Shown in pieces: positions 39,321 through 49,405 of a DNA stretch of 64,000 nucleotides. Location: contig CP001622.1 in the NCBI GenBank assembly GCA_000023185.1, forward strand, positions 4,130,501-4,194,500. Direction: 5' to 3'. Position numbers and translations under genes: made by a program. Within the stretch, counting starts at the first letter, position 1. Every line of letters starts with the position of its first letter. The notes below the pieces were generated by a model. It was not told the DNA's origin, did no database searches, and was given only the letters and a program-made list of their open reading frames with translations. This stretch comes from Rhizobium leguminosarum bv. trifolii WSM1325. GTDB lineage: Bacteria; Pseudomonadota; Alphaproteobacteria; Rhizobiales; Rhizobiaceae.

Positions 39321-40535
39321 ATGTTGGACATGCTGGTTGTGGGCGGGGGTTATGTCGGCCTTTCCGCCGCTGTAGCGGTCAAACAGGCAGCACCCCATCT
39401 GAATGTCGCCGTCGTCGAGGCGGCCCCCGAGCATGTCTGGAAAAACGATACGCGCGCTTCCGCCGTCATCGCGGCGGCGGCAAAGATGCTCGAGGTCTTC
39501 GGCATCTGGAACGAGATCGAGCCGGAAGCCCAGCCGATCACCAAGATGATCGTCACCGACTCCAAGACCTCCGATCCGGTGCGTCCGGTTTTTCTGACCT
39601 TCGACGGCCAAGTCTCCGAAGGCCGGCCCTTCGCCCACATGATCCCGAATGTTGCCATGGTCGCAGCCCTGCGCGGCGCCTGCGAGCGGCTCGGCATCGA
39701 TATCCGCCATGGGCTCGGCGCCACGGAGCTGAAAACCCACGACACTCATGTCACCGTCACGCTTTCGGACGGTGGTACGCTGGAAACCAAGCTATTGGTT
39801 GCCTGCGACGGCGTGCGCTCGAAACTGCGCGATCTCGCCGGCATCAGGACCGTCACCTGGGACTACGGCCAGTCCGGCATCGTTGCAACCGTCGAACACG
39901 AGCGGCCGCATGACGGCTGCGCCGAGGAACACTTTTTGCCGGCCGGCCCCTTCGCCATCCTGCCGCTCAAGAACAACCGCTCCTCGCTCGTCTGGACGGA
40001 GCGCACGCCGGATGCCAACCGGCTGGTCGCCGCCGACGACCTGATCTTCGAGGAAGAGCTCGAACGCCGCTTCGGCCACAAGCTTGGGAGCCTGAAAGTG
40101 ATCGGCGACAAGCGTGCCTTCCCGCTCGGCCTGACGCTCGCCCGCTCCTTCGTCGCGCCGCGTTTCGCGCTGGCTGGCGACGCCGCCCATGGTATCCACC
40201 CGATTTCGGGGCAGGGCCTCAATCTCGGCTTCAAAGATGTGGCGGCACTTGCCGAAACCATCGTGGATGCCGATCGCCTCGGCCTCGATATCGGCTCGAT
40301 CAATATCCTAGAGCGCTACCAAACCTGGCGCCGCTTCGACACTTTCCGTATGGGGGTGACGACCGACGTGCTGAACCGGCTCTTCTCCAACGACGCAACG
40401 CCGATCCGCATCGCCCGCGACGTCGGACTCGGCATCGTCGACCGGCTGCCACGCCTCAAATCCTTCTTCATCGGCCAGGCGGCCGGAACGACGGCAAAGG
40501 ACAATCCGCGGCTGCTTGCCGGAGAGACGATTTAA
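39321..40535 (+). CDS. FAD-dependent UbiH/UbiF/Coq6-type hydroxylase
   Basis: A 404-residue flavoprotein monooxygenase of ubiquinone biosynthesis. The N-terminal dinucleotide fold shows GGGYVG at residues 8-13. The middle of the chain has the family DG-motif region (ACDGVRSKLRDLAGI). The C-terminal FAD motif is LAGDAAHGIHPISGQGLNLGFKDV, containing the UbiH-family GQGxNxGxxD signature. It would hydroxylate the quinone ring in the inner membrane. Which ring position it modifies cannot be told, since alphaproteobacteria carry several homologues. Confidence 0.9.
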   Translation: MLDMLVVGGGYVGLSAAVAVKQAAPHLNVAVVEAAPEHVWKNDTRASAVIAAAAKMLEVFGIWNEIEPEAQPITKMIVTDSKTSDPVRPVFLTFDGQVSEGRPFAHMIPNVAMVAALRGACERLGIDIRHGLGATELKTHDTHVTVTLSDGGTLETKLLVACDGVRSKLRDLAGIRTVTWDYGQSGIVATVEHERPHDGCAEEHFLPAGPFAILPLKNNRSSLVWTERTPDANRLVAADDLIFEEELERRFGHKLGSLKVIGDKRAFPLGLTLARSFVAPRFALAGDAAHGIHPISGQGLNLGFKDVAALAETIVDADRLGLDIGSINILERYQTWRRFDTFRMGVTTDVLNRLFSNDATPIRIARDVGLGIVDRLPRLKSFFIGQAAGTTAKDNPRLLAGETI

Positions 40536-40580
40536 AGAGGCGCTTGCGCATAACTCGAAATCGGAAACGCTAAGGACGCT

Positions 40581-40769
40581 CTATTCATCAAGACGGCGAG
40601 CCTCTGACACCAGCATGATCGGAATGCCGTCGCGGATCGGATAGGCAAGCCGCGCCTTTTCCGAGACAAGTTCATTCTGCTCGCGATCATAGGAAAGCCG
40701 GCCCTTGGAGAGCGGGCAGACCAGGAGATCGAGCAGCTTTGGATCGACGCGGCTGAGTTTTTCGTCCAT
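40581..40769 (-). CDS. Trm112-like UPF0434 protein
   Basis: A 62-residue protein of the Trm112/YcaR family. The core [42 protein letters not shown] is well conserved. In other organisms Trm112 proteins activate methyltransferases; bacterial ones have no assigned partner. Only one cysteine is left of the zinc-ribbon set, as usual in this bacterial subgroup. It follows the Lon-N gene by nine bases on the same strand and is probably co-transcribed with it. Confidence 0.9.
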   Translation of the reverse strand: MDEKLSRVDPKLLDLLVCPLSKGRLSYDREQNELVSEKARLAYPIRDGIPIMLVSEARRLDE

Positions 40770-40778
40770 GGCTGAAGT

Positions 40779-41450
40779 CTACTGCAGAACCGTATCGGAG
40801 TCACCGAAGACGCGCGCCAGCACGATTTCGGTAATGGCGATCAGCGTCTCGGCTCGCGTCTTCAGGTCAGGCGCCTCCAGCAGCGCTTGCTTTTCCGCCG
40901 GCCCGAAGGGCGACATCATCGCCAGCGAATTGACCAGCGTCAGATTGCTCGCGCGTTCGACGCTCTCCCAGTCGGCCTCGAGCTTGTTGGCATCGAGATA
41001 GGCCTTGAAGGCGGTCAGAAGCGCTGCGCGATCGACCGCCTCCTCCTCATTCGCGGCCGAGAGGTCGGCGATAAAAGGGGCGATACGGAAGATGCGGAAG
41101 GGATCGCTGGTCGCTTTCTCCTCCAGCAGCCGGAAGCGGCAGACGCCGGTCAGCGATACGATATAGCGCCCGTCGCCGGTCTCGGCGAAAGAGGTGATGC
41201 GGCCGAGGCAACCGACGGCGGCAAGGTTGGGCTCGCCGCCCTTGTCCTCGTGTTCGCCGAATGCCGGCTGCACCATGCCGATCAGACGGTTTCCGGTCAG
41301 TGCTGCATCCAGCATCGCCAGATAGCGCGGCTCGAAAATGTTGAGGGGAAGCTGCCCGGCCGGCAGCAGAAGGGCGCCGGTCAGGGGGAAGACAGCGATC
41401 GCATCAGGCAGATCGCCCGGCTTCAGGTATCTGGCATTCCCGACTTGCAT
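40779..41450 (-). CDS. Lon N-terminal substrate-binding domain protein
   Basis: A 223-residue protein composed only of the LON (PUA-like) substrate-binding domain with a helical C-terminal part. No AAA or protease domain is present. Motifs: AVFPLTGALLLPAGQLPLNIFEPRY, GRITSFAETGDGRY and LLTAFKAYLD. Its function is unknown; it may recognise damaged proteins. ATG 41450 fits the family start; an ATG at 41465 adds five residues. It pairs with the downstream Trm112-like gene and is downstream of the CnoX-like gene on the same strand, across a 190-bp gap. Confidence 0.9.
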   Translation of the reverse strand: MQVGNARYLKPGDLPDAIAVFPLTGALLLPAGQLPLNIFEPRYLAMLDAALTGNRLIGMVQPAFGEHEDKGGEPNLAAVGCLGRITSFAETGDGRYIVSLTGVCRFRLLEEKATSDPFRIFRIAPFIADLSAANEEEAVDRAALLTAFKAYLDANKLEADWESVERASNLTLVNSLAMMSPFGPAEKQALLEAPDLKTRAETLIAITEIVLARVFGDSDTVLQ

Positions 41451-41641
41451 GAAACCGTCCCGCATTCTTGTAACGGGCTTGCCCGTCCTGACGAGAATGT
41501 GGTGCCCTCGTCCGAAAACGCAAGGGCAGATGCTCGAAACTTAACTCGTACGCCGAAAATCGGAATCGGTTCTCGGAAAAGATCCTGCACCGATTCAATG
41601 CGATAGACCGACCGTGGCGAGTGCTGCGGATGCGCGGCGCC

Positions 41642-42616
<975 letters not shown>

Positions 42617-42654
42617 AGGTATCTCCCGCCGCGCCGATCCTGCCGGCGTCTTTG

Positions 42655-42764
42655 CTAAAGCATGTCGCGCAAAACTGTGTGGCGGTTTTGCGATAAAGGC
42701 ATGCGCAAAACCAAAGACTAAAGCGCGGCAGGCGAATCTAAAAGATCGAGACGCGCTTTAGCGC
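42655..42764. repeat. Rhizobial intergenic mosaic repeat, family R long form, copy A
   Basis: About 110 bp, from CTAAAGCATGTCGCGCAAAA through GGCGGTTTTGCG and CGCAAAACCAAAGACTAAAG to ACGCGCTTTAGCGC. It shares modules with 56298-56406 and 59185-59276. Confidence 0.88.
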
Positions 42765-42776
42765 TAAAATCGTATG

Positions 42777-43286
42777 TCAGGACGTCACTTTCAAGACAAG
42801 TGGCTTATGTCCCGTCGCTTCCATGAAACGGATAAGATCGCTGCTCGCAATCGAGGTCGTCGCATCATTGGATAGCGGATGGCAGTTGACGATCTCGTAC
42901 GCCATCAGCTCGGCATCGAGCACGAAGGTGACATTCTCAGCGGTATCGTTGATCGCGCCGAAGGCCGTCACCGAACCCGGAGCGACGCCGAGATACTCCA
43001 TCAGCTTCTCCGGTCTGCCAAAGGAAACCCGGCCCGACCCGCCGATCGCATTATGCACCTGCTTGAGGTCGACGGCAGCATTTTCCTCCACGGTCAGCAG
43101 AAAATACCTGTCCTTCTTGTCTTTGACGAACAGGTTCTTGGTGTGGCCACCGGGGATTTCATCGCGCAGCGACACCGATTCCGCCACGGTGAAAACAGGC
43201 GCATGATCGACCGTCTTATGGGCGATCCCGAGCCCGTCGAGAAAGGCAAACAATTCTTCTCTTGTCTTCGGGGCATTTTCGGACAT
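42777..43286 (-). CDS. YbaK/ProX-type prolyl-tRNA deacylase
   Basis: A 169-residue aminoacyl-tRNA editing protein (PrdX/ProX family), which hydrolyses mischarged Ala-tRNA(Pro) or Cys-tRNA(Pro). Visible motifs are TVDHAPVFTVAESVSLRDEIPGGHTKNLFVKDKK, containing the conserved Lys and GGHTKNL, and FGRPEKLMEYLGVAPGSVTAFGAIND. The active-site GxxP region appears as GSVTAFGAIND. ATG 43286 is preferred over 43298. It lies about 260 bp from tRNA-Gly and converges with nothing. Confidence 0.92.
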   Translation of the reverse strand: MSENAPKTREELFAFLDGLGIAHKTVDHAPVFTVAESVSLRDEIPGGHTKNLFVKDKKDRYFLLTVEENAAVDLKQVHNAIGGSGRVSFGRPEKLMEYLGVAPGSVTAFGAINDTAENVTFVLDAELMAYEIVNCHPLSNDATTSIASSDLIRFMEATGHKPLVLKVTS

Positions 43287-43542
43287 CGGGCAATCCATTG
43301 GACAGGAAGGGAAAAAAGCGAGGCGTCCTGATTAAGGCGGTCCACATCGTTTGGCAATCTTTGCGACCGACGCTTTGCCCCGCATTTGCGGCCTTTCTGC
43401 CGGGCGTCAGCGAACACCAGAATTTTTCTTCGCCTCTCCGTCATTTCCCTGTTGCATTTGAAAACCCGTTAGGCCATATAGCGCCGGTCGCCGCGAGGCG
43501 GCGCCCACGGTCCAACAACTACCCCGGACCGATGTGGATTGA

Positions 43543-43617
43543 GCGGGTGTAGCTCAGGGGTAGAGCACAACCTTGCCAAGGTTGGGGTCGAGGGTTCGAA
43601 TCCCTTCGCCCGCTCCA
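43543..43617 (+). tRNA. tRNA-Gly (anticodon GCC)
   Basis: A 75-nt tRNA including the encoded CCA end. Acceptor stem GCGGGTG pairs with CGCCCGC (one G-U). The D arm is GCTC-AGGGGTA-GAGC, the anticodon stem is CAACC-TTGCCAA-GGTTG with GCC at the tip, and the T arm is GAGGG-TTCGAAT-CCCTT, with discriminator T. It reads GGC/GGU. The gene stands between the deacylase gene and a gene-poor region. Confidence 0.97.
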
Positions 43618-44347
43618 GTTTCTCAAATAAAATTAAATGTCTGCTTAGCGCCGGGATAGACGCCCTTGCGCCAACGCACGGCAAGAGCAGATTTGACGCC
43701 TTGCGCTGCTCCGAGCTCATTTTGGCAGGAATCCATGAGCTGGATAACCATTCTCGAAGAATACGACGATAGCCTCTGAGTGGGTGGGCGCATCGACTTA
43801 CTGTTCGGCGAACCTGTCGAGGCGCTGCGCTGAATTCATCGGCCAGCCAGACCCCCACCATAATCTATATAGCACTTCGGAATCCCGAAATTGGTTGCGG
43901 TGTTGAAATCATTGGATGTTTCCTCGCGGCGACACCACCCAAAACGCGACGAATTTCGGGATCCCGAAGCGGGGAAATTTCGGGATCCCGAAGTGGGATT
44001 TTTTCTTTATGGCGATGCGGCCGCGTTTGTCGGCAACAATCGGCCCGCGGCATCCGACGGAAGAAACCGAGCCGGTCGGAGGCTCACCGATTACGGCACT
44101 TTCGACCTCGACGCCGGCTTAGAAGATCAAGATTGTAATTTATTTTGGTTGATTGGTTCGTTTGTAAACTTATTGTCGAGGCAAAAGGACGCGTCTGCGG
44201 ATCGGATCCCGAATGTTCAGTTTATCGCAGCACAACTCAGTCGACCGACACAGATCCGCACCCGGCGCGTCGATACCGGCGCTGGAGCCGGGTTGCCAGC
44301 ATCGCCCATAACTTTCTGACTGCTCCCAACATCAACTGAGGTTTCCC
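43618..44347. other. Gene-poor region downstream of tRNA-Gly
   Basis: About 730 bp with only small, dubious open frames (largest 142 codons at 43891-44319). It contains three 14-bp palindromes (43876-43992), is AT-richer than its neighbours around 44120-44200, and has no detectable duplicated tRNA 3' end that would mark an integration site. It may hold a decayed gene. Confidence 0.5.
43876..43992. repeat. Three TTCGGGATCCCGAA-type palindromes
   Basis: Exact copies TTCGGGATCCCGAA at 43955-43968 and 43979-43992 (24 bp start to start) and a one-mismatch copy TTCGGAATCCCGAA at 43876-43889. Each exact copy lies in a longer AATTTCGGGATCCCGAAG(C/T)GGG unit, so this is a tandem repeat rather than chance. 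Confidence 0.8.
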
Positions 44348-45790
44348 ATGCGCATCGCCGTCGGTGGCATTCATATCGAATGCAGCACATACAACCCCGT
44401 CCTGAACGAGGAGAAGGATTTCCGCGTGCTGCGCGGCGCGGCGCTGCTGGAAGCGCCGTATTTCGCCTTCCTCAGGGATTACGCTGCCGAATTTCTGCCG
44501 ACGATCCATGCCCGCGCCATCGCCGGCGGCCCGGTTTCGCGTGCCACCTACGAGGCCTTCAAGGGTGAATTCCTCGAGCGGCTGAAGCCGATGCTGCCGC
44601 TTGACGGTCTCTATCTCGCCATGCACGGCGCCATGTATGTCGAGGGCATGGAGGATGCGGAAGGCGACTGGATCAGCGCGGCCCGTGCGCTGGTCGGCAA
44701 GGATTGCACGGTCTCGGCAAGCTACGATCTGCACGGCAACGTCACGCAACGCATCATCGATGCGCTCGATATCTATTCCACCTACCGCACTGCGCCGCAT
44801 ATTGATGTCGAAGAGACGATGCGCCGCTCCGTTTCCATGCTGGTAAAGAGCCTGAAAACCGGCGAGAGGCCGGTCGTGCTCTGGGTGCCGATCCCGGTCG
44901 TGCTGCCCGGCGAGCGCACCAGCACCGTCGATGAGCCGGCAAAGAGCCTCTATGACATGCTGCCCGGGATCGATGCGATCGACGGCGTCTGGGATGCATC
45001 GCTGATGGTCGGCTATGTCTGGGCCGACGAACCGCGCGCCACCGCCGCCGCGATCATGACCGGCACCGACCGCACCGTGCTGGAGCGCGAGGCCAAACGC
45101 CTCGCGAGGGCTTATTGGGATGCGCGCGAAGACTTTGTCTTCGGCTGCAAGACCGGCACGCTCGAGGAATGTGTCGAAAGGGCGATCGCAAGCCCGACCG
45201 CTCCTGTGGTGCTTGCCGAATCCGGCGACAACCCGACCGGCGGCGGCGTTGGGGACCGGGCTGATGTGCTGGCAGAGCTGATTGCCAGGGGCGCCACCGG
45301 CGTCGTCTTTGCCGGCATCGCCGACAAGGCGGCGACCGAGGCCTGTTATGCCGCTGGCATCGGTGCGGAACTGGAGCTCAGTGTCGGCGCCTCGCTCGAC
45401 ACCCAGGGTAGCAAGCCCGTTCACGGCCGCTTCACGGTCAAGTTCCTGCATGAGACATCAGATCCCACAGACCGCCAGGCGGTAGTTTCGGTCAGTGGTA
45501 TCGATCTCGTGCTCTCCGCCAAGCGTCGGCCCTATCACAACATCGTCGACTTCACCCGGCTCGGCCTCGACCCACACAAGGCCAGCATCATCGTCGTCAA
45601 ATCGGGCTATCTCTCGCCGGAACTGGCGCCGATCGCCAATCCGAACCTGATGGCGCTATCAACAGGGGTCGTCGATCAGTTCGTCGAGCGCCTGCCGCGG
45701 CTGCGCAAGCAGCGTCCGACCTATCCTTTCGACAAGGATTTTGCCTTCGAGCCGCAGGTTTTTCTCTCCGCACGCTCGACGCTGGCCTGA
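44348..45790 (+). CDS. M81 family metallopeptidase (MlrC/microcystinase-C type)
   Basis: A 480-residue protein of the MlrC/M81 family. The start AVGGIHIECSTYNP carries the first metal-ligand His. LYLAMHGAMYVEGMEDAEGD and SASYDLHGN follow with further metal-binding residues, and SGDNPTGGGVGDRADVL lies in the second domain. MlrC opens the linearised toxin microcystin or its tetrapeptide in Sphingomonas; the wider family cleaves other peptides or amides. It is the first gene of the + strand cluster that continues through GGT, DUF1028 and ABC genes, so a small-peptide substrate is inferred. Confidence 0.88.
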   Translation: MRIAVGGIHIECSTYNPVLNEEKDFRVLRGAALLEAPYFAFLRDYAAEFLPTIHARAIAGGPVSRATYEAFKGEFLERLKPMLPLDGLYLAMHGAMYVEGMEDAEGDWISAARALVGKDCTVSASYDLHGNVTQRIIDALDIYSTYRTAPHIDVEETMRRSVSMLVKSLKTGERPVVLWVPIPVVLPGERTSTVDEPAKSLYDMLPGIDAIDGVWDASLMVGYVWADEPRATAAAIMTGTDRTVLEREAKRLARAYWDAREDFVFGCKTGTLEECVERAIASPTAPVVLAESGDNPTGGGVGDRADVLAELIARGATGVVFAGIADKAATEACYAAGIGAELELSVGASLDTQGSKPVHGRFTVKFLHETSDPTDRQAVVSVSGIDLVLSAKRRPYHNIVDFTRLGLDPHKASIIVVKSGYLSPELAPIANPNLMALSTGVVDQFVERLPRLRKQRPTYPFDKDFAFEPQVFLSARSTLA

Positions 45791-45952
45791 GCTTCAGCTG
45801 AACCAATTGCATTTTCTGGATGACATTGTCGATCGCGGCGCCGCCCTGTCGCCGCGATCGACTGCTTTCCCGTATCGCGGCAATAGCGGGATTTGAGCAA
45901 AAAACGGGCAGATTTGGATTTGCACAAAAAAGCGCTTGACGGTCGGCGCTAT

Positions 45953-45991
45953 TTGGTTTGGACTGAACCAATAGAAAATTGGTACGGACCA
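45953..45991 (+). promoter_or_regulatory. Putative GntR operator(s)
   Basis: Perfect inverted repeat TTGGTT-N7-AACCAA at 45953-45971 (N7 = TGGACTG), and a second, TGGT-ACGG-ACCA, at 45980-45991. Both lie just upstream of the GntR-type gene. A half-site TGAACCAATTG occurs at about 45799, between the MlrC gene and this region. This spacing fits autoregulation by the adjacent regulator. Confidence 0.55.
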
Positions 45992-46000
45992 TTTAAGCGA

Positions 46001-46732
46001 ATGCCGATGGATGAGACGCAGGGCAATTCGAATTATGCGCTGGAGAGGCTGAGGGCTCTGCTGCGGTCCGACAGTCTCGACGCCGACGGCAAGCTGCCGA
46101 CCGAGCGCACCCTTTCGGAAATGCTTGGCGTCGGCCGCCGTGCCGTCCGCCGTGCCCTCGAAGTGCTGGAGGCTGAGGGCCGCATCTGGCGCCGCCAAGG
46201 CTCCGGCACCTATGCCGGCCCGCGCCCCGACGGCTGGAGCGATCATGTCGGCTCGATCGTTGCCGGCACCGATCTCATGGAAGTCATGGAAGTGCGCCTG
46301 CGCATCGAACCGCAGCTCGCCCAGCTTGCCGCCATGCGCGCCAAGGCCGCCGATATCGAGCGCATGTATGATCTGGTGAAGAAGATCTACGAAAGCACCG
46401 ATGCCGACGGCCGCGAACTCTGGGACGGGGCGCTGCACCGCCAGATCGCCCAATGCGCCGGCAACGGCTTCTTCCTCACCATCTTCGACGTCATCAACCG
46501 GGTGCGCCAGGACGAGGCCTGGCAGACGATCCGCGAGCGCGCCCGCAGCGCCAGCCGGACGCGGCCCGTCACCTTCGGTCAGCACACGGCGATCGTCGAT
46601 GCGATCGCCGCTCGTGATCCTGCCAGGGCGGGCGAAGCGATGCGCCAGCATCTGCTGACGCTGCAGGAAAGCCTCATCCGCATCACCTCGCTCGATCATA
46701 GCGAAACGGAGGTCGACAAGACCCTCGCCTGA
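46001..46732 (+). CDS. GntR/FadR-subfamily transcriptional regulator
   Basis: A 243-residue regulator. The N-terminal winged helix (about residues 10-70) contains LPTERTLSEMLGVGRRAVRRALEVLEAEGRI and the wing RRQGSGTYAG. A C-terminal FCD ligand-binding domain follows, with LMEVMEVRLRIEPQLAQLAA and DGALHRQIAQCAGN. Such proteins respond to small organic acids. It sits between the MlrC gene and the ABC cluster, so it probably controls both. ATG 46001 is used; the frame extends to 45893 across the putative operator, and ATG 46007 is another option. Confidence 0.85.
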   Translation: MPMDETQGNSNYALERLRALLRSDSLDADGKLPTERTLSEMLGVGRRAVRRALEVLEAEGRIWRRQGSGTYAGPRPDGWSDHVGSIVAGTDLMEVMEVRLRIEPQLAQLAAMRAKAADIERMYDLVKKIYESTDADGRELWDGALHRQIAQCAGNGFFLTIFDVINRVRQDEAWQTIRERARSASRTRPVTFGQHTAIVDAIAARDPARAGEAMRQHLLTLQESLIRITSLDHSETEVDKTLA

Positions 46733-46823
46733 ACAGCGAGGTGAGCAGGGAGAAGAGAGACGGGCGGGCCATAACCGCCGGAATGGAAGCCAAAACCAAA
46801 CAAACAGAACAGAGGAGAATGGA

Positions 46824-48332
46824 ATGAAGATCGCCAAATTGCTGACCGCCACCGTTGCCGGCGCGCTGTTTGCGCTTCCTGCCTTCGCCGTCGACCTGAA
46901 GATCGGATTGCAGGACGATGCCGACGTGCTCGATCCCGCGCAGTCACGCACCTTCGTCGGCCGCATCGTCTATACTGCAATGTGCGACAAGCTGGTCGAC
47001 GTCTCGCCGGATCTGAAGATCGTGCCGCAGCTTGCCACCGAATGGAGCTGGTCGGCCGACGGCAAAGAGCTCACCATGAAGCTGCGCCAAGGCGTCAAGT
47101 TCCATGACGAGACCCCGTTCAACGCCGAAGCCGTCGTCGCCACCATCGAGCGCAACATCACCTTGCCGGAATCACGCCGCAAGAGCGAGCTGACCTCGGT
47201 CGCAAAGGTCGAGGCGACAAGCGAATACGAGGTCAAGTTCACCCTCAAGGCGCCTGACGTCACCCTTCTTGCCCAGCTTTCCGACCGCGCCGGCATGATC
47301 GTCTCGCCGAAGGCCGCCAAGGAGCTCGGCGCCAAGTTCGGCGATCACCCGGTCTGCGCCGGTCCGTTCAAGTTCGTCGAACGCATCCAGCAGGATCGCA
47401 TCGTGCTCGAAAAGTTCCAGGACTACTGGAACAAGGACAAGATCTTCATCGACAAGCTCACCTATCTGCCGATCCCGGATACGACGGTGCGCCTCGCCAA
47501 TCTGCGTTCCGGCGATCTCGACATGATCGAGCGCCTGGCCGCGACCGATGCTGAAGCCGTGAAGGCGGATTCGAGCCTGGTCTATGCCGACGCCGTCGGC
47601 ACCGGCTACATGGCGCTCTATACCAATATCGGCAACGGCGCGCGTGCCGACAATCCTTTCGGCAAGGACAAACGCCTGCGCCAGGCTTTCTCGCTGGCGA
47701 TCGACCGCGATGCCGTCAACCAGATCGTCTATGAAGGCACGGCCGTCTCCGGCAACCAGCCCTTCCCGCCGAGCAGCCCGTGGTTCGACAAGGATATTCC
47801 CGTCCCCGCCCGCGATCTCGACAAGGCCAAGGCGCTGATCAAGGAAGCCGGCTTCGACCGCGTGCCGATCGAGCTGCAGATCCCGAACAATCCCGTTGCC
47901 ATGCAGATGATGCAGATCATCCAGTCGATGGTCGGCGAAGCCGGCTTCGACGTCAGCCTGAAGTCGACGGAATTCGCCACGCTGCTGAGCGAGCAGACCG
48001 CCGGCAACTATCAGCTCAGCCGTTCCGACTGGTCCGGCCGCGTCGATCCCGACGGCAATATCCATCAGTTCATCACCTGCAAGGGCGGCATCAACGACAC
48101 GAAATACTGCAACGCCGAGGTGGACAAGCTGCTGAACGAAGCTCGTGCTTCGACCGACGATGCCGTGCGCAAGCAGAAATACGATGCCGCCGCCGTCATC
48201 CTCAACGACGATCTGCCGATCATCTATCTCGGCCATCAGTCCTGGATCTGGGCGCTGCACAAGAACATCACCGGCTTCGTTCCGTCGCCGGATGGCATGA
48301 TCCGCCTCGTCGGCGTCAAGAAAGCCGGCTGA
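46824..48332 (+). CDS. Peptide-type ABC transporter substrate-binding protein
   Basis: A 502-residue periplasmic receptor of SBP family 5 (DppA/OppA). Residues 1-22 are a signal peptide ending PAFAV. Typical stretches: DVLDPAQSRTFVGRIVYTAMCDKLV, WSWSADGKELTMKLRQGVKFHDETPF and LRQAFSLAIDRDAVNQIV. A GAGGAGAAT ribosome-binding site precedes ATG 46824. It is the first transport gene of the cluster and most likely delivers the peptide or amide that GGT and DUF1028 act on. The ligand is not predictable from the sequence. Confidence 0.9.
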   Translation: MKIAKLLTATVAGALFALPAFAVDLKIGLQDDADVLDPAQSRTFVGRIVYTAMCDKLVDVSPDLKIVPQLATEWSWSADGKELTMKLRQGVKFHDETPFNAEAVVATIERNITLPESRRKSELTSVAKVEATSEYEVKFTLKAPDVTLLAQLSDRAGMIVSPKAAKELGAKFGDHPVCAGPFKFVERIQQDRIVLEKFQDYWNKDKIFIDKLTYLPIPDTTVRLANLRSGDLDMIERLAATDAEAVKADSSLVYADAVGTGYMALYTNIGNGARADNPFGKDKRLRQAFSLAIDRDAVNQIVYEGTAVSGNQPFPPSSPWFDKDIPVPARDLDKAKALIKEAGFDRVPIELQIPNNPVAMQMMQIIQSMVGEAGFDVSLKSTEFATLLSEQTAGNYQLSRSDWSGRVDPDGNIHQFITCKGGINDTKYCNAEVDKLLNEARASTDDAVRKQKYDAAAVILNDDLPIIYLGHQSWIWALHKNITGFVPSPDGMIRLVGVKKAG

Positions 48333-48338
48333 TCCCTA

Positions 48339-48386
48339 GAGCATGATGCCGAAAAGTGTGAGCGGTTTTCGGACGACATCATGCTC
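48339..48386. repeat. 48-bp palindromic repeat, family R short form, copy 2
   Basis: From GAGCATGATG to CATCATGCTC, base-for-base identical to 32442-32489. It sits six bases after the stop codon of the receptor gene, inside the operon. Confidence 0.9.
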
Positions 48387-48457
48387 TACTTTTTGATCCA
48401 GCAAATCATGCGGCGGAAACCCTCCGCCGCATGACCCCAGTCGTGTCAGGATCGCCC

Positions 48458-49405
48458 ATGTACACCTACATCGCCAAACGGCTCTTGGTCGCCATACCGA
48501 CGCTTTTGATCATTTCGGTCTTCGTCTTCTCGCTGCAGAAGCTGCTGCCCGGCGATCCGATCCTCGCCATGGCCGGTGAGGAACGCGACCCGCAGGTTCT
48601 CGAATTCCTGCGCGAGAAATACCGGCTGAACGATCCCGTGCCCTATCAATATGTCCGCTGGCTGGGTGCGGCCCTGCAAGGCGATCTCGGCATTTCGCTG
48701 CGCACCAACCAGCCGGTTCTGCAGCTCATCGCCGAAAAGCTGCCGGTCACCATCCAGCTCGCCATCATGTCGATGATCTTCGCCTTTGTCATCGGCGTGC
48801 CGATGGGCATCCTGGCGGCCGTCAAGAAGAACACGATGATCGACTATCTCGCCAACATCATCGCGCTGACCGGTCTGTCGATCCCGAATTTCTGGCTCGG
48901 CATCATGCTGATCCTGCTGGTTTCGGTCAATCTCGGTTGGTTGCCGGCATCAGGTTACGAACCCTTCTTCAGCAATCCGCTGCGTTCGCTGGAAACCATG
49001 CTGATGCCCTCCTTCGTGCTCGGCAATGCGCTGGCCGCGACCCTAATGCGGCATACACGCTCGGCGATGCTGAGCGTCCTCAGCACCGATTACATCCGCA
49101 CCGCCCGCGCCAAGGGGCTGGCTGAAAGCTCGGTCGTGCTCGAACACGGCTTCCGCAATGCCATGCTGCCGATCGTGACGCTGACTGCCTTGCTCTTCGG
49201 CGAACTGCTTGCCGGTGCCGTGCTGACCGAGCAGATCTTCACCATTCCGGGTTTCGGAAAGCTCATCGTCGACGCCGTCTTCAACCGCGACTACGCCGTC
49301 GTCCAGGGTGTGGTGATCTGCACCGCGATCGGCTTCATCCTGATGAACCTCTTGGCCGACATTCTCTACGTCCTGCTCAATCCACGCATGAGGGCCGCCC
49401 TATGA
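48458..49405 (+). CDS. Peptide-type ABC transporter permease (DppB-like)
   Basis: A 315-residue membrane protein with about six helices. The N-terminal YTYIAKRLLVAIPTLLIISVFVFSL and KLLPGDPILAMAGEE segments, and the EAA-loop region DYIRTARAKGLAESSVVLEHGFRNAMLPI, define the DppB/OppB class. ATG 48458 follows CAGGAT. The upstream frame start at 48431 adds nine residues and has no better ribosome-binding site. It overlaps the next permease by four bases. An exact 48-bp repeat separates it from the receptor gene. Confidence 0.9.
   Translation: MYTYIAKRLLVAIPTLLIISVFVFSLQKLLPGDPILAMAGEERDPQVLEFLREKYRLNDPVPYQYVRWLGAALQGDLGISLRTNQPVLQLIAEKLPVTIQLAIMSMIFAFVIGVPMGILAAVKKNTMIDYLANIIALTGLSIPNFWLGIMLILLVSVNLGWLPASGYEPFFSNPLRSLETMLMPSFVLGNALAATLMRHTRSAMLSVLSTDYIRTARAKGLAESSVVLEHGFRNAMLPIVTLTALLFGELLAGAVLTEQIFTIPGFGKLIVDAVFNRDYAVVQGVVICTAIGFILMNLLADILYVLLNPRMRAAL

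Noticed and set aside
43891..44319. 142-codon open frame in the tRNA-downstream region
   Set aside because: It runs through the tandem palindromes, has no ribosome-binding site and shows no domain; I kept it as an intergenic note only.
43543..44347. Genomic island or prophage attachment at tRNA-Gly
   Set aside because: No integrase gene and no second copy of the tRNA 3' end were found in the window.
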